Below are positions 11,960 to 23,969 of a stretch of DNA of 64,000 nucleotides, one piece after another. The notes under the pieces were generated by a model that was not told the DNA's origin, did no database searches, and saw only the letters and a list, made by a program, of their open reading frames with translations. Both the position numbers and the translations under genes were made by a program. The DNA comes from Rhizophagus irregularis (lineage: Eukaryota; Glomeromycota; Glomeromycetes; Glomerales; Glomeraceae): positions 1,224,001 through 1,288,000 of the forward strand of contig NC_089451.1 of assembly GCF_026210795.1 (NCBI RefSeq). Reading direction: 5' to 3'. How positions within the stretch are numbered: position 1 is the stretch's first letter; each line of letters begins with the position of its first letter.

Positions 11960-13530
11960 AATCGTTAAATAAGTCTTTTCTTAACCTTAAATAATTTTAA
12001 TGAATTTTTCTTTGTCATCAATAACTGAAGATATTTTTTCAAAACTTCGCCGTGGTAAGAGTTTATTCGTACGTACTTATTTATATACCAAAGTATTATA
12101 TTTTAATGTTATACTTCTTTTTAGAGTTTTGAGAACGCAATGGAGGGACAAGGAGTGGGCCGTTTTTATTCTGAAAAGTGGAACAATACAACGATCGTAT
12201 AATACTTATGCGGCCGAATTAGGGATCCTAATAAATAACCTAAAACCGGGTAGAGAAAAAGAAAAAGCATTTGGCGTTAAGGCGTAAATTGTTAAGTATT
12301 TTTACATGTACGGGGAAGAAGAGCGCCCAGACAGGTTTGGTACCAAGGAGGACACAAACGTTTGGATTGAGTATATTGCCAAAAGCGTTAAAGAACCAAC
12401 GATGAGAATTAATCTTTTTCGCGTTCTTTTCTTTAAGACAGAAGAGCACTTGAATTGGAACTATTCCCTTATCAGCACCCTTAATTAATTTTTTTAATTT
12501 TATTATAGAATCCAACGAATGAACGGAAGCTCAAAAATCAGGTTTCGTTGAAAAGATATTCAATACTCCAAAAGTTGAGGTAAGCTAAGTTTCTACTATA
12601 TTGTTAATGTGTTTCTGTATTACTTACTAGAACTAAGAATGAATTTGACCAGATTCTGGCAAATTTTATCTGCCTCTTTGATATTGAATTTACATACACA
12701 AAAACTCTTATCAATCGAACAAATACAAAGGTTGAAGAATGAATGAGGTACTGTTAGTTTATTTTATTTTTATATTTGGGAATTATTAATAACATATTTG
12801 ATATACTATAATAACAATAAGGCTGAAAAATCTTTGAGAAGAAACAATTGAAGATCTTGAAACAAATGTACATCGAAAAACAAGTCTATGACTACCTCAA
12901 AATTCTTGATGAAAAGATGGACAGAAATACATTTTTTAATGAACTTTATACTGCTTTTATGATGCAACCATCTAATGAATACCAGCACCAATGCAATTAC
13001 GAATTGTTTTGGTACCATGACTTATATATATAAACAAATGTAGGTTTTGTGATGGTTTACCATGAATATCGTGCCATTAACAGTTAATTGGTTTTTTTCC
13101 CCTCATATCAGAACTCCAATTCCTCCGTAATTGTGGTGTTTTGAAAGACAAAACTGCAAGTGATTTCGTTACAGAGATGAGTTAATTAACCAACATTTTT
13201 TTATTTACAATCTTTTAAAATGTAGAAGGATTGATGCGTAAGTTTCTGATGAAAGTTTTCATTTCCAGTTATGAAACTGAATTCTTTATTTGTGATGAAC
13301 CGGTGGTGAAATTGAAAATAGAACGCGAAAATGGCAACGAAACTTCTCAAAGATGGCAAATAAGTATGAATAATTATTAAGAGACAAACACGATGGTGTT
13401 ATATACTGTATATGAATGTACATGGTTTAAAAATTGAAGTTGGATTCTTCGAAGTAGTTGGTAATGCATTAATTAATGATAACAGCTTCAAAAATGATGA
13501 TTTAATAAAATTATTAAAAGGTAACTAGGG
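11960..13530 (+). pseudogene. Broken paralogue of the 12-exon gene
   Basis: Exon-by-exon similarity to 1,914-3,771: [49 protein letters not shown]-like text at ~12,880-12,950, YNELFW-type text, and GNALINDNSFKNDDLIKLLK at 13,470-13,520. Damage includes an in-frame TGA right after the first intron (AGTTTTGAG at ~12,125), missing segments in the region equivalent to exon 8, and loss of everything after the KLLK exon, where unrelated sequence (GATGCATTCAGGATGATCACC) begins. It cannot make the full protein. Confidence 0.7.
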
Positions 13531-13734
13531 ATGCATTCAGGATGATCACCCTGGGTTTTTGACAGTATGGCGCTTCATATTCCCAAGTGTATAAAAATAA
13601 TTATCATGTGAAAATCCTTCCATTTAAATATCGGATATATCGGAATTTTTTATTATTTACAGTATGTCTAATTTCGCTTTTACACTTTTATTATTTGACT
13701 TTTAATTTAAATATGGATTTTTTTTAATATGTAC

Positions 13735-14065
13735 TAAGAAAATTATTTCATATGAGAAATGTGAAAAATGGAATAAAACATGCAATGCAATACATTTCTG
13801 GCAAAATTTAAACATTGGACTGGTGGTAATAATTATATCGATAAATTTATTCAAAGTACTCAGCTATCGGCTCGTAAATATTTACACAAAGCATGATATT
13901 AAATATATTGTAAAAGGCAGATTTGGCAAAGTGTATAAAGCAAATTAGATTGATGGACTTATAGACGAATCACGAATGGGATTATGAAAATGATAATTGA
14001 GAATATCAAAATGAAGTTGTGGCTCTGAAAAGTTTAAAAAATTCTTTATTAAAATAACACAAGAA
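13735..14065 (+). pseudogene. Protein-kinase N-lobe fragment, decayed (block copy 2)
   Basis: Counterpart of 5,815-6,185. Shifting frames show NFKHWTGG-like, IDKFIQSTQLSAR-like, KADLAKCIKQ (a glycine-loop relic; the DNA reads GGCAGATTTGGCAAAGTGTA), HEWDYENDN and YQNEVVALKS. Slightly better preserved at the glycine loop than copy 1, worse elsewhere. No catalytic segment. Confidence 0.55.
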
Positions 14066-15344
14066 CCAGAAACAAAAAATTATATCGTGGCTCTATAATA
14101 TGAAAATATAATAAATTAAGTTGATATGATAAATAAAACATTATTATTTGATTTAGAATAACAAGGAAATTCTGAAGATTTATATGGTCGATGTTGGCAT
14201 AATTTCGTATGCATCCATCAGTCAGTCCATTGATCAATTATATATCTTTTATACCAGTCGTCTGCAATTTCCTTATTGATATTTTTTATAGTTGATATCA
14301 ATTTAAAAAGATATACTAAAAGACCTCAGTGGTTTAAAATTATATATGGAACGACCGGGACGGCGGGACGTTACTCTCAGTGGTATAACCCAGTTATTTA
14401 CGGATTAGCTTCGATCTCATTATCATCACGGCGCATGGAGCCGTGATGATATTGATATCTATGGCTTCCCATGAAACAGAATTTACTTGTTTCTCTTAAA
14501 CATTTATATTTGGTCTTTGTTGACCATTAGTTGACGAATCATCAATTAACAAAAAAATATTTGTCTAATTATATCAATACAGTATATACCAAATTATTAA
14601 GTACAATAATTTTCATGATTTTATAGTTATATGATAGTATTTTAAATCTCCGATGATTGTCGTTTGTATGATAAAAGTTTCGTAATTAATAAATATCATC
14701 CTTCACAATTGATTATCTTATCATTGTAGCAAAGAAAATAACAAAATATTATAAAATATTTTTAATAGAGCACCAACGATCATAGAGGCCTCTCGGATAT
14801 AAAAGTTATCCAATGAAAAATGATATATTATTTTTTCTTATTACAGGTAAAATGATTGGCTGATAATAAGCTATTATTATTCACTCTTTTCTGATAACTA
14901 TATAATATTACATTAATCATCATGCGTGATGTTTTGATCTTTTGCTCATAAATTTATTGCATATAATCTTCAACGAAAGTTGGCAAAACTGTTTCTTTAG
15001 TTTTTCAATTGGTATCCAAAACTTATAAAATTAGTAGAGGGCGGTGGAATAAAAATAATGAACCTCAAAATATTGGCAAATTTTACTTGCCAAAACATTC
15101 AATAAAGTCACCTCCCGAAAGAAAGACATTTGGACGTCGATCCAAATATCAAATTATAAATAACAATACCGAGTTTCAGTTTTACAAGTTTCATTGATCT
15201 GCATCACGTGATTTTATGCCTGTCCAATTGATTAATTTAGTTATATCACATGTTAACAGACGCGTTTTTATATTGATGTTCAGTAATCATTTTTGTTTTT
15301 GTAATTTCGTCTTTGTGTAAGATATTCGTACTGTTTTTTATTTT

Positions 15345-17542
15345 AATTTATATTTTGGTCGTGTTATTATTCCTGATGGAACTTTTAATTATCTTGGCAA
15401 GAAATTAAAAACTCTCACAAAAAGGGAAAAAAGAAGTGTATTGGTTTTCTTTCCTTACCAACCAACTTACCCCTTAATACTAGTAATCTTCGATAAAATA
15501 TAGAAATCCAAATCCTATTATTCAAACCCTTTGGTTCCTGCCAATTATTAATTCTGGTCTCATATTATCAACGACATAGTTTATGGAAAGATAATTGAAA
15601 AAACTATCTGATCGAGATGTCTAGATATTCAAAATCAATCAAGATACCTCGATCAATGAAAATCTATTGTTTCTAGATGCAATTGATGTGAATTGCATCA
15701 TTCTTACTTCATCGGTCATCTAATATCGTATGAGTGAAAATAACCTACTCATCCTTGAACTATCGCTTACAATGAATATTTAATTTAAAACAACAAAATT
15801 CAATCTTCTTCTTCAATATCACATCTTAATAATTCTATTTCCAATTAATCGTTTCCATTTTTTTGCATCTCCTGATCTTAACATCCTGAAACAAGCACAC
15901 TAACTATTTAACTAAAATCTATAATTGACGTCCATAAAGACGATCCATTTCACAAAATAATATTTCCAGTATAATTGGGTTATATGAAATGTCGCAAATG
16001 AACCGATATACTTTTCGGCTTCTACAAAACATCGACTAAACCTGAAGCTTTTAACCATTTGTATTGCGTTAGTGATTTGCCACAATAGCTCATTAACATA
16101 TATACGGATTCTCAAACCTGTACTAACACCTTTACAAGCCTTTCATACTTCAAAACAACTCCACGTAGATCTTAAAAGTCAATAGCCACTTAATTTTGTC
16201 AGCAATCAAACAATAATCAACAGCTAGACCTACAAGTTAATATCGTATATAGTAAAAGTCAAAGCGCATTTGGGTGATGTGATGAACGACAGAGCGGACC
16301 TCTTAGCAAAAGAAGATACTACTTCCTCCGACTTCATTTGGAATCTCATATGAATATTTGAGGTTAAATGTTTGACAAATCGTTTGAGACGTACCTTTGT
16401 CTATGATCGTAATGTCCCATGATAACAATGAGATAACAACTTTGTTCAAATAGTAGTCTAGAGATTGAATCCTTTGTAATATACTGATTGTCTAACTTCT
16501 TTTCCTAAACCTAACTTTTCCGCCTTTATTGTAACAAATGTACTAGAAGAACTCATCGAAGGGACAATTAGAAATTCTAACCAAAGACGCTATTAATCGC
16601 TCAAACATTTTTAAATGGTTATAATCCCCTATAATCATCTTTATCAGACTTATACCATTAACATTTTAGTGATAGACAGTTCTGAAAGGGCTTTTATCCA
16701 TCTTCAATGTACAGTACATATCTCATCAATTGCCAAAATTAAACGTCATAGCACCTTTCTTTTATAATTTCCACCTAGTTCTGCACACTCAATGGAACCA
16801 ACTTTTCAGAGCCTGGAAACTACAGTATCACATCACTAATAAAGACTTCTCAAATCACAGACGCCCCTCATCGACCCTAAACTACAAGACAGTCATACAA
16901 TACGTTTAAACATTCCAATCCGTTAATAAACCGCGATTTAACCTATTGAGCTTTATGGACTACAAATTTTTTACGTAATGGCCCTTGGATTCTCATCTAG
17001 ACGTTGATATAGTTCAACCTAAATCTTCTTCCACTTAATATATAGATTACTATTTGTGTATTAGTATTATAATTATAATCTCTTTTATATTTCATAGTAC
17101 TCTTTTTATTTTACACGAAGGTGATTGTTTGTCTTAGGCTAAACGGCAGTCTATATTATTATAATATGGTGTCAAATTTAGTTAATTAAATTACCTTTTT
17201 TTTATCATCAATTATTGTTATACTAAATATATAATAAACTGATCTGGTATCTTCCTTTCTACCAATATAAATACATGTTTTTCGACCTTGGATTTTAGTT
17301 TCGTCTATAACATTAATGTTTACACTTTTAAATAAGTAAACCAACAAATAAGCATATATATATGTATTTGTAACAATTTATTAGTTCTAAATTTAAACAT
17401 TTTTGACTAATACAGTATATCATAAAATATCTTAAAAAAATAACTTTAAAAAATATATAGTAATACATCAAATTCTACGCATCAAATTTTACGTTAAGAT
17501 ATAAAATAAAATAACATGTATTTGTATTAAAGGTTAACAATT
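15345..17542 (-). repeat. Inverted duplication, arm 2 (partner 4,321-5,360)
   Basis: Reverse complement of arm 1 at both ends (15,345-15,740 and 16,470-17,542), with about 1.2 kb in the middle that arm 1 lacks. That middle part includes a plus-strand LINE RNase H relic. The arm begins on minus within a few bases of the stop codon of the 253-codon ORF. Confidence 0.65.
16255..16360 (+). pseudogene. LINE RNase H relic
   Basis: Plus-strand translation gives VKAHLGDVMNDRADLLAKED. The pattern H-x-G-x2-x-N-x2-A-D-x-L-A-K is the C-terminal signature of LINE-encoded RNase H, with the catalytic aspartate of N-x2-A-D. The frame is closed soon after, although further LINE-like text (FRAWKLQYHITNKDFSNH) appears near 16,805-16,870. 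A decayed fragment. Confidence 0.55.
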
Positions 17543-17543
17543 A

Positions 17544-18305
17544 TCAATTCAATTCATCCCAAGCTAAAGATCGTGGTTTATTTACCATTGATTTCCCCGC
17601 CTCAATACCTTTTTCTCTAACAGTATCCTCCAACGTCCTTAACCTATCATTATCCAACGCCAACAATTTTAAATCTGGTTTTCCACTAAATTCAGCGATG
17701 TATTTATTATGTTGAGGCCTCCTATCAGTTACTTTTATCCAACCTACACAGCTCCATAAAATAATGTATGCTCCATGATCATAACTACTACCGGTATCTA
17801 ATTCTACAAGGCTTTCTTGTTCTTTGTTCACCGAAGGCCATAAGGGAAATTTGATGTAATGTTTACTATGTATTTCATCAGATAATACTTTTCTTGCCGG
17901 TTTTAATTCTTCCCTGAATGATCTCATTCCACCTCCATTAAAAGGATCATTTGCCTTTACACGATCACAAATCTTATCCAAGTAGCGTTCAATGGCGTCT
18001 CGATACTCACTCCATGCTTTATAGTTGTCATCCCCAGTATGAGGAACGTTAAAATCATGAGATAAGGAGAAACCGTATAAGCCACCATTTGCTTTAAGAA
18101 ATCCTATGGTACCTTCTCGATTATACGTAAATAATTGTGAAAGAGTTGGATAGTCATTTTTTAGTCGACGAACTATAGATTCCGATTTGCAAACCATCAA
18201 AGCACTTTGGCTACAAAAATTTGACATTTCGTTTAAGTTTAAAGTAAACTTTCGTGGTGAGGTGGAAGGAAAAAAAAAAAGGTCCTTATAAAATTTTTTA
18301 AACAA
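17544..18305 (-). CDS. Unrecognised 253-codon ORF
   Basis: A single uninterrupted frame. The first ATG (18,305) is followed by FKKFYKDLFFFPSTSP, partly encoded by an A-rich stretch; the second in-frame Met at residue 27 (MSNFCSQSALMVC, ~18,227) is an equally good start. The protein is soluble-looking: no signal peptide or membrane segment. Notable text: LFTYNREGTIGFLKANGGLY, DPFNGGGMRSFREELKPARK, SYDHGAYIILWSCVGWIKVT and a C-terminal RTLEDTVREKGIEAGKSM. Its base composition is visibly less AT-rich than the flanks, which supports real coding. I do not recognise the family. Its stop abuts the start of the inverted duplication, so its 3' end may be shared by transfer. Confidence 0.6.
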   Translation of the reverse strand: MFKKFYKDLFFFPSTSPRKFTLNLNEMSNFCSQSALMVCKSESIVRRLKNDYPTLSQLFTYNREGTIGFLKANGGLYGFSLSHDFNVPHTGDDNYKAWSEYRDAIERYLDKICDRVKANDPFNGGGMRSFREELKPARKVLSDEIHSKHYIKFPLWPSVNKEQESLVELDTGSSYDHGAYIILWSCVGWIKVTDRRPQHNKYIAEFSGKPDLKLLALDNDRLRTLEDTVREKGIEAGKSMVNKPRSLAWDELN

Positions 18306-19090
18306 TTGTTAAAATGGTTAAATAGAAAACTTTTTTAGTATAAGGGCTTTATGATACCGTTCAAATTATTTTAATCAGGCTTAGTATCAAATTTTCAAAG
18401 CATGAGGATAATCACATATTTGGTATAGAATTTATGTTTGAGGGTTTACAATAAACAAATTAAGGGAGTATTTAAACATGTATATCAATATTATTACGTA
18501 TTTATTAAACTTAGATTTTTTAAAAAAAGATGGAGCGAGTTACGTTAAACAAACGATTAAATTGGAACGATCTTCACCCTAAAAAAAAATCTATACCATC
18601 TATACCATAAGGATTTTGTTGTACAAAAAGGTGTAAAAACAATGGAGCATCAATATTCTGATAGGTGTTACTTAAGCCCATATAGTATGGTCAAAACCCA
18701 ATACGTGTATGGATTTTCAGCAAACAAATAATGTTCCACAAATTAAAATTTATTATCTCTATAAAATAAAAAGAAAATTACTTATAATAAAGGGAAAGAA
18801 ACAAACAAAGTAATACATGTTTACGTGTTTATATTTCTTTTAACTAATACATCATCAATATAAATATCTTATAAATCAAGAAAATGATCAATTTTAAAAT
18901 ATATTTGTTACTACAAAACTATAAAACTAGGCCGTAGAGTACGGAACAAATTTATTTATCGAATTCTGATTATTTTTTAAAATATCAAAAATGAATAAAT
19001 TGATTGAGAGTTTTCATCAGTATAAGCATTTCGTAACATATTTAATCTTTGTTTTATCGATGTGGCACAAATTTCAGTGACGTGTAATCG
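18306..19090. other. AT-rich intergenic stretch, nothing recognised
   Basis: Long T and A runs, no frame above background, no inverted or tandem structure that I can support. Confidence 0.5.
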
Positions 19091-19094
19091 GAAC

Positions 19095-19815
19095 TACCTA
19101 GGTCCCAGCATAGACCGGTCCTGTATCAATCTTTGGGACTGATCTTCACGGTCTTCGGTAATCTCGGACCGGACACCTATTGAGGATCGGACCGGACCGG
19201 GACCGATTATATAAAATTTTTATCTAATATAAAAATGATAGTTTTCATTTTGAAATATCAAAATTTTCATATTTTGGTATTTTGTAATATCATTGTCATT
19301 GTTAAAGTATGAGAAATAAAAATTTTGTATATGCAATTATTTTGTGTTACATGGTCAGCAATTTTTTTATTTTTATTTCCATTACAATCTTTTTTCATAT
19401 TTCGAAAGTTGTATAAGATTTTAAAATTCTATCTAGTATTTTTACTCTTAAACTTTGAGATTTTATTTGGGTTTACAATGAAAACAAAGGTAATAATGAC
19501 ATAATTTTTAGTGCGACCTGCATTTCATTATCTTGTTGATCCAACCTCCTGCTATAAATAAGACAAACTAAATTTTTGAACCCGATCCGCCGATCCGCCG
19601 ATCCGGTATTTTTAGCTGGGCACGTGATCCTGATTTGATTGATTTGAAATAAATAACTGAACCGGATCGGTGGGTCGGCGGTCGGGTTCAAAAATTTATT
19701 TTGTCCCGGGTCTTATGAAAACAGCTGTAAAAACTTTAAGAACCGGTCAAAAGACCGGTCCAGTCCGGTTCTAGCTGAAAGACCGGTCTTTTTGGGATCG
19801 GACCAGACTGGACTA
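19095..19815. repeat. CCGG-rich repeat region with an internal foldback MITE
   Basis: GC-rich clusters of ACCGGTC and GGACCGG at 19,100-19,210 and 19,740-19,815 flank AT-rich DNA. Between them, 19,562-19,607 and 19,660-19,704 form a hairpin with about 45-bp arms that agree at all but a few positions (left GACAAACTAAATTTTTGAAC, right ending TTCAAAAATTTATTTTGTC). The arms carry CGATCCGC repeats. The unit of about 150 bp has the form of a foldback MITE. The outer clusters may be the ends of a larger element, but I could not align them as TIRs. Confidence 0.5.
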
Positions 19816-21420
19816 GACTAATCCAACCAGCACCCTGAACAAATTCTGCGAGATATAACATTTACGCGTCTTATTTATTTTTTCAATATTAAAAGAGCAA
19901 GTCAAAATTGTGTTGTTTTGTGAAATATTAAAAGAGCAAGAGATATTAATAAAGGAGCAAGAATTATTAAAAATATTAAGAGAGCTAGTAATTAAATTTA
20001 TAAAAGAAATAATTTTTTTTAAAGTGAATTTTGTCAAATATTAAAGATCAAATTTCTTTTCATTAAAAGGCAAAATATAAAATAAAGTTTTTTTATCTTT
20101 TAATATGGTTAACAAACAAATCTTTTAATATGGTAGTACAAGATCATTAATTCATTATGGTAACGGCACGATACCGGAGATGGGTAATTTTTATTCTGGT
20201 TTCCACATAATGGTTATTGAGTAACGATTAAATAGAACCTGAAGAATCGATCTTTTTTGTTTTTTGCTATTGTGGTTTTAAATTACAGTTTATATGTTTT
20301 GCATCTAGCTATATATTATCAGTTATGCCGATTATCACAAAAAAATAAAAGAGAACGACCACAAATTGTAAAAAATTTCAAAACGGCTTCAAAATCTTCC
20401 TTTGGACACACTTGTTTGTAACCCATGTCTTATTGCAATGGATCATGATAAAGAATATAAATTATCAACCATCAATCCAATTATGAATTTTTTGATTATT
20501 CGTACGTCCTTTATAATATTCAGCTAAAAAATAGAAATTCTATCGTGAATCTTTTGAGGACTTAAGCGAGTCAAATTAAGTATGTAAAAAAAGGTGGTCA
20601 ATATTCTGATTTTTTTATTTCACTTTTTATAAAAAAAATTTTTTAACTTCGATTTTTAGTGAGAAGATTCGTCTAAAACAACACAAAAATGGTGAAAAGA
20701 CGATTCACGAATTCAAAAGAAAATATTCGATATTAGATTCATTGATGATGTAGAGAAGATGTAGGATTTTTGCTAAATTGTTAAATGCATCAGGAATTTC
20801 AACATCAGCAATTGATACTTTGACATCAAAGCCAACGAAATCATAGGATAAACTTTGATATTCCCATATCGACGTCGATTTCTTGAAATTATTGACAAAT
20901 AAATCAATGTCGAATTTAAATTAAAATTTACTTTTTTTTTGAAATATAGTAATTCTTATAAGCAATGATGCATGATTACGAATTTATGGTAATTTTGGGC
21001 GTAGCATAGATAACAGCCCAAATGCCAAATTATTATAAGTCCACACGCACAACTAATTAGTTATTAAATTTTAAAATTTAAATAATTAAAAAAAAATAAA
21101 AATAAAATTTATGCATAATCGCGTTTTTTTTTTATCTAAGATTCCGCATATAAAGGTTTGTCGCATTACACTTTCAATAAATGTCGTAATATATCGATAT
21201 ATTTTCATTTTTCAATTTATGAATATAACATTTTCTTCATATTTTGCATTAGACGTTCACTCATTTTTTATATGATATTTTATGTAAAAATAAGAGAGTA
21301 TGATTCTATGAAAACGCTAAAAAAATAATGGATTATTATAATTGTCTTCACTTATTAGATTGTAATTATTTACAGATACTTGAAAGAAATAAGTATTAAG
21401 ATCCTGAACAATAATAATAC
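19816..21420. other. Gene-free stretch; A/T-rich with short TATTAAAAGAGCAAG repeats
   Basis: From 19,885 to 19,990 the motif ATTAAAAGAGCAAG recurs with variations. On minus near 20,750-20,860 a short open stretch reads YDFVGFDVKVSIADVEIP, too short to place. Nothing else is supported. Confidence 0.4.
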
Positions 21421-21423
21421 AAC

Positions 21424-23800
21424 TTATAAATGATCTATAATTTCTTTAAAACTTGGTGAATCAAGAGTACTTCGCCTGCTTGGTTCTTTATTTTCGATTG
21501 ACGCAATACAATTATCCCAAAACGCATTAGATATGATGAGGCTGGCGAGGAAGGCAGGAACCTGTTCAAGCGACATGGGCACATTAACGTGTCCAACTTC
21601 CACCATAACATACAAAGCATCGTATAATTGCCCTGCCTTTTTGCTTTCTGGCTCATATGCCTGTTTATTTGGCCTGTAGTATTCTTATTGATTAGAAAAT
21701 GTTTTATGTATATAATCAGGTTAAAAAAACTTACCATCGCAGAAAATCTCCGCGATCTGGATCCATGAACAATGTACAGAGAATTGGATCAACGTAGGTG
21801 GTACATAGCTCCACTTCCCCAACGGAGCTTTTTAATGTGGTTCTCGGTACTCTTTCGATACTATTAAATAGAAATGAAAATGCGTGAGAATTGGATGCCG
21901 TGAAAGGACCCTCGTCCTAAAATTTGTTACAATCTTACATGTTTCTTATTGCCTTCAGAATTACGCGTTCACCATAAGAGCGACCGACTGCAAGAATTTG
22001 CAGTTCTGAAAATGCTTTGTCTCTAGTGATCTCCTCTCGTAGCAGGCGCTATAACAAGAATAATGGGTACAATTTTTTCCACAACAAATAAGAGTAGAAA
22101 ATGAGCAATACCTTGACAATGCGAGTAAGTCTTATCAAGGTTTCTTTATCAAATTCCGATTCATGTTTGGTGAATCTCTTTATTACGTCCTTGTGCATGC
22201 TCTCCAATAAATCTCCTCCAAAAACCTCCAATATTAATGGACAGTGTTGCTTAGGCTTCAACAAAAGAATGTGTGATAAGGACCTATATAGTATTCAATT
22301 AGTTCCGAAGTAATCTAGTAAATGAAAAATAGAAAGCTGGAAACACACAATATCTGCTGCGTATGGCTTTTTACATATAATTTGCTAGTCCTAGTGATTT
22401 TTCTTTAAATAGATGCCATGTTTCAGAAACATCAATGTAATTTAATATCCACCTGGACTCTTTTTGGGGTAAAGGTCCTAATTGCAGTTCCGTGACATCG
22501 TTGATAATGGGGAAGTTAACAGGTTCATTATCTGAAAATGAGTCCGATTCACAGTTGTTATTAGATACGAGATCTTTGAATTCTGGATGTGACGATAGTG
22601 GTGATGATATTTGCTCTTGGACACTTGATTTTATCTAAATAATGAAACTGATAGGCAAACATGCCAGAAGTTATTTTACTTTATATGATTGTTGATGTTC
22701 CATTTTCATTGTAAAGAAGTGTATGTAAAATATAATCACCCTTTCCGTTGACATTATCGGAATCGCGGTTCCTGTTGTTTTCACTTCTTCATCCGTAAAT
22801 GTGGCTGGACATTTAAGTGGTGCATCTGAAAGAGACAAGTCAGATTCGTGATCGTCAATGACATCTTCGAACTCCGACTGAGGCGATAATGGTGATAGCT
22901 GTTTCGATGATATTTGTTCTTGGCCACTTAATTTATCTAAATAATGAGATGGAAAGTCAAACATGATAAGTTATTACAGATTCTCTTGTAAAAGATAATC
23001 TGTAGAAAAAAATTAGATTTTGTCCAATATGAATAGACTGAACAAATAATCACTTTAATGTGAACTTCCTCCTCAGAGTCCGTTTCGTCGACAATTCCTT
23101 CTTCGTCCAATTTCTAATTTTACTTGTTGATTTTTTTTCAGATGAACTCTACAGCAATAAAGTTTAGTATTGTGAAAGAATTATTTTTTAAGAACAACGA
23201 CTCATTGATCTCACCTTATCCTCTGTAATTTCTTCTCCATCGTCTTGACGGTGTTTTTCAGTCAACCGGCGATTATCGATATTATCGATTGATACGGAAT
23301 TACCGATCACGAGCACCACCTGTTGTACCTAATCGAAAAAAAAAACGTTATTCATGTTTTTTTACCTTATGAAATTTTCAGACTAGAATCTCACCTGAAT
23401 GAAATTCGAACTTGAAGCCTGTATCATGATTTTCCGTATTGTTACTTGCGGTTCAATACTTGAAAAAAAGGGTATAAGTAATAATATTAGCAGACAAAAT
23501 TTATCAAACTTGCAAAAGTATATGAGCGTCGAACAAGCAGTTCATCACTGGCCACTAACAGTCCCAGCTTGCGCTCAGAAAGTAAGAACTAATAACTAGG
23601 TTTTACTCGAATTACTTTATAGAAATATACCTTCCAACGTTCAAGGATTTCTTGAGCCTTTCTTTTGTGCATGACGCTGAATCTGTAATCTGAAGTTATT
23701 TCTCGATCACCTTATCAAGAACGTAATTTAACTCTTTCGTTTTCTCACGATAATACTCTACTATTTTTGCGCACGTCCAGACGTCCAGTCCTATTATTAT
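21424..23800 (-). CDS. Multi-exon hypothetical protein of a Rhizophagus-type family
   Basis: Exons on minus, from 3' end: 21424-21673, 21735-21916, 21939-22048, 22112-22283, 22375-22634, 22740-~22951, 23054-23113, 23215-23328, 23395-23458, plus first exons about 23,640-23,800. Introns are GT-AG, ~23-215 bp. Landmarks in order: CAKIVEYYREKTKELNYVLD, QASSSNFIQ, LTEKHRQDDGEEITEDK, QEQISSKQLSPLSPQSEFED, QEQISSPLSSHPEFKDLV, LILEVFGGDLLESMHKDVIK, LQILAVGRSYGERVILKAI, VELCTTYVDPILCTLFMDPD, VEVGHVNVPMSLEQVPAFLA. Most junctions keep phase (for example ...LANYM/SLSHILLL). Two do not: the exon starting ~22,951 and the 21,939/21,916 junction are each off by one. The two QEQISS exons look like an internal duplication. 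Function unknown; an expanded Glomeromycotina family is likely. Confidence 0.55.
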
Positions 23801-23969
23801 AAAATCGTAAGAGCGGGTACAGACATAATCACTTTTGTTATTACGCGACGCGAGTCACACGACAACTACAATATAGTCGAGGTGAACATATGTGTAACCA
23901 GTGTGGTATGCAATATTATAGCTGCGCAATTGCGCATGTATCACGTAGGACGAAATTTTTTATATTTTT

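Larger units (their letters stand above)
10973..15245 (+). repeat. Segmental duplication, copy 2 (direct partner at 1,265-7,060)
   Basis: Starts near ATATAATACCCCGCGATC and ends near GATTAATTTAGTTATATC. Compared with copy 1 it has gained a ~110-bp stretch at 11,182-11,292 and a 456-bp MITE at 11,319-11,774, and has lost the sequence equivalent to 3,780-5,750. Short indels and stops are frequent, so copy 2 has decayed more. Apart from the pseudogenes listed separately, 14,060-15,245 contains no recognisable gene; a short ORF at 15,009-15,197 has no counterpart in copy 1 and no recognisable domain. Confidence 0.75.

Noticed and set aside
19095-19815. The outer ACCGGTC clusters as TIRs of one large element
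   Set aside because: I could not align the two sides beyond short CCGG-rich words and found no target duplication.
23399-23599. Plus-strand 66-codon ORF that recurs in part at 10.3-10.5 kb
   Set aside because: The duplication is explained by minus-strand exons and intron of the gene at 21.4-23.8 kb; the plus-strand frame is not kept in the other copy.
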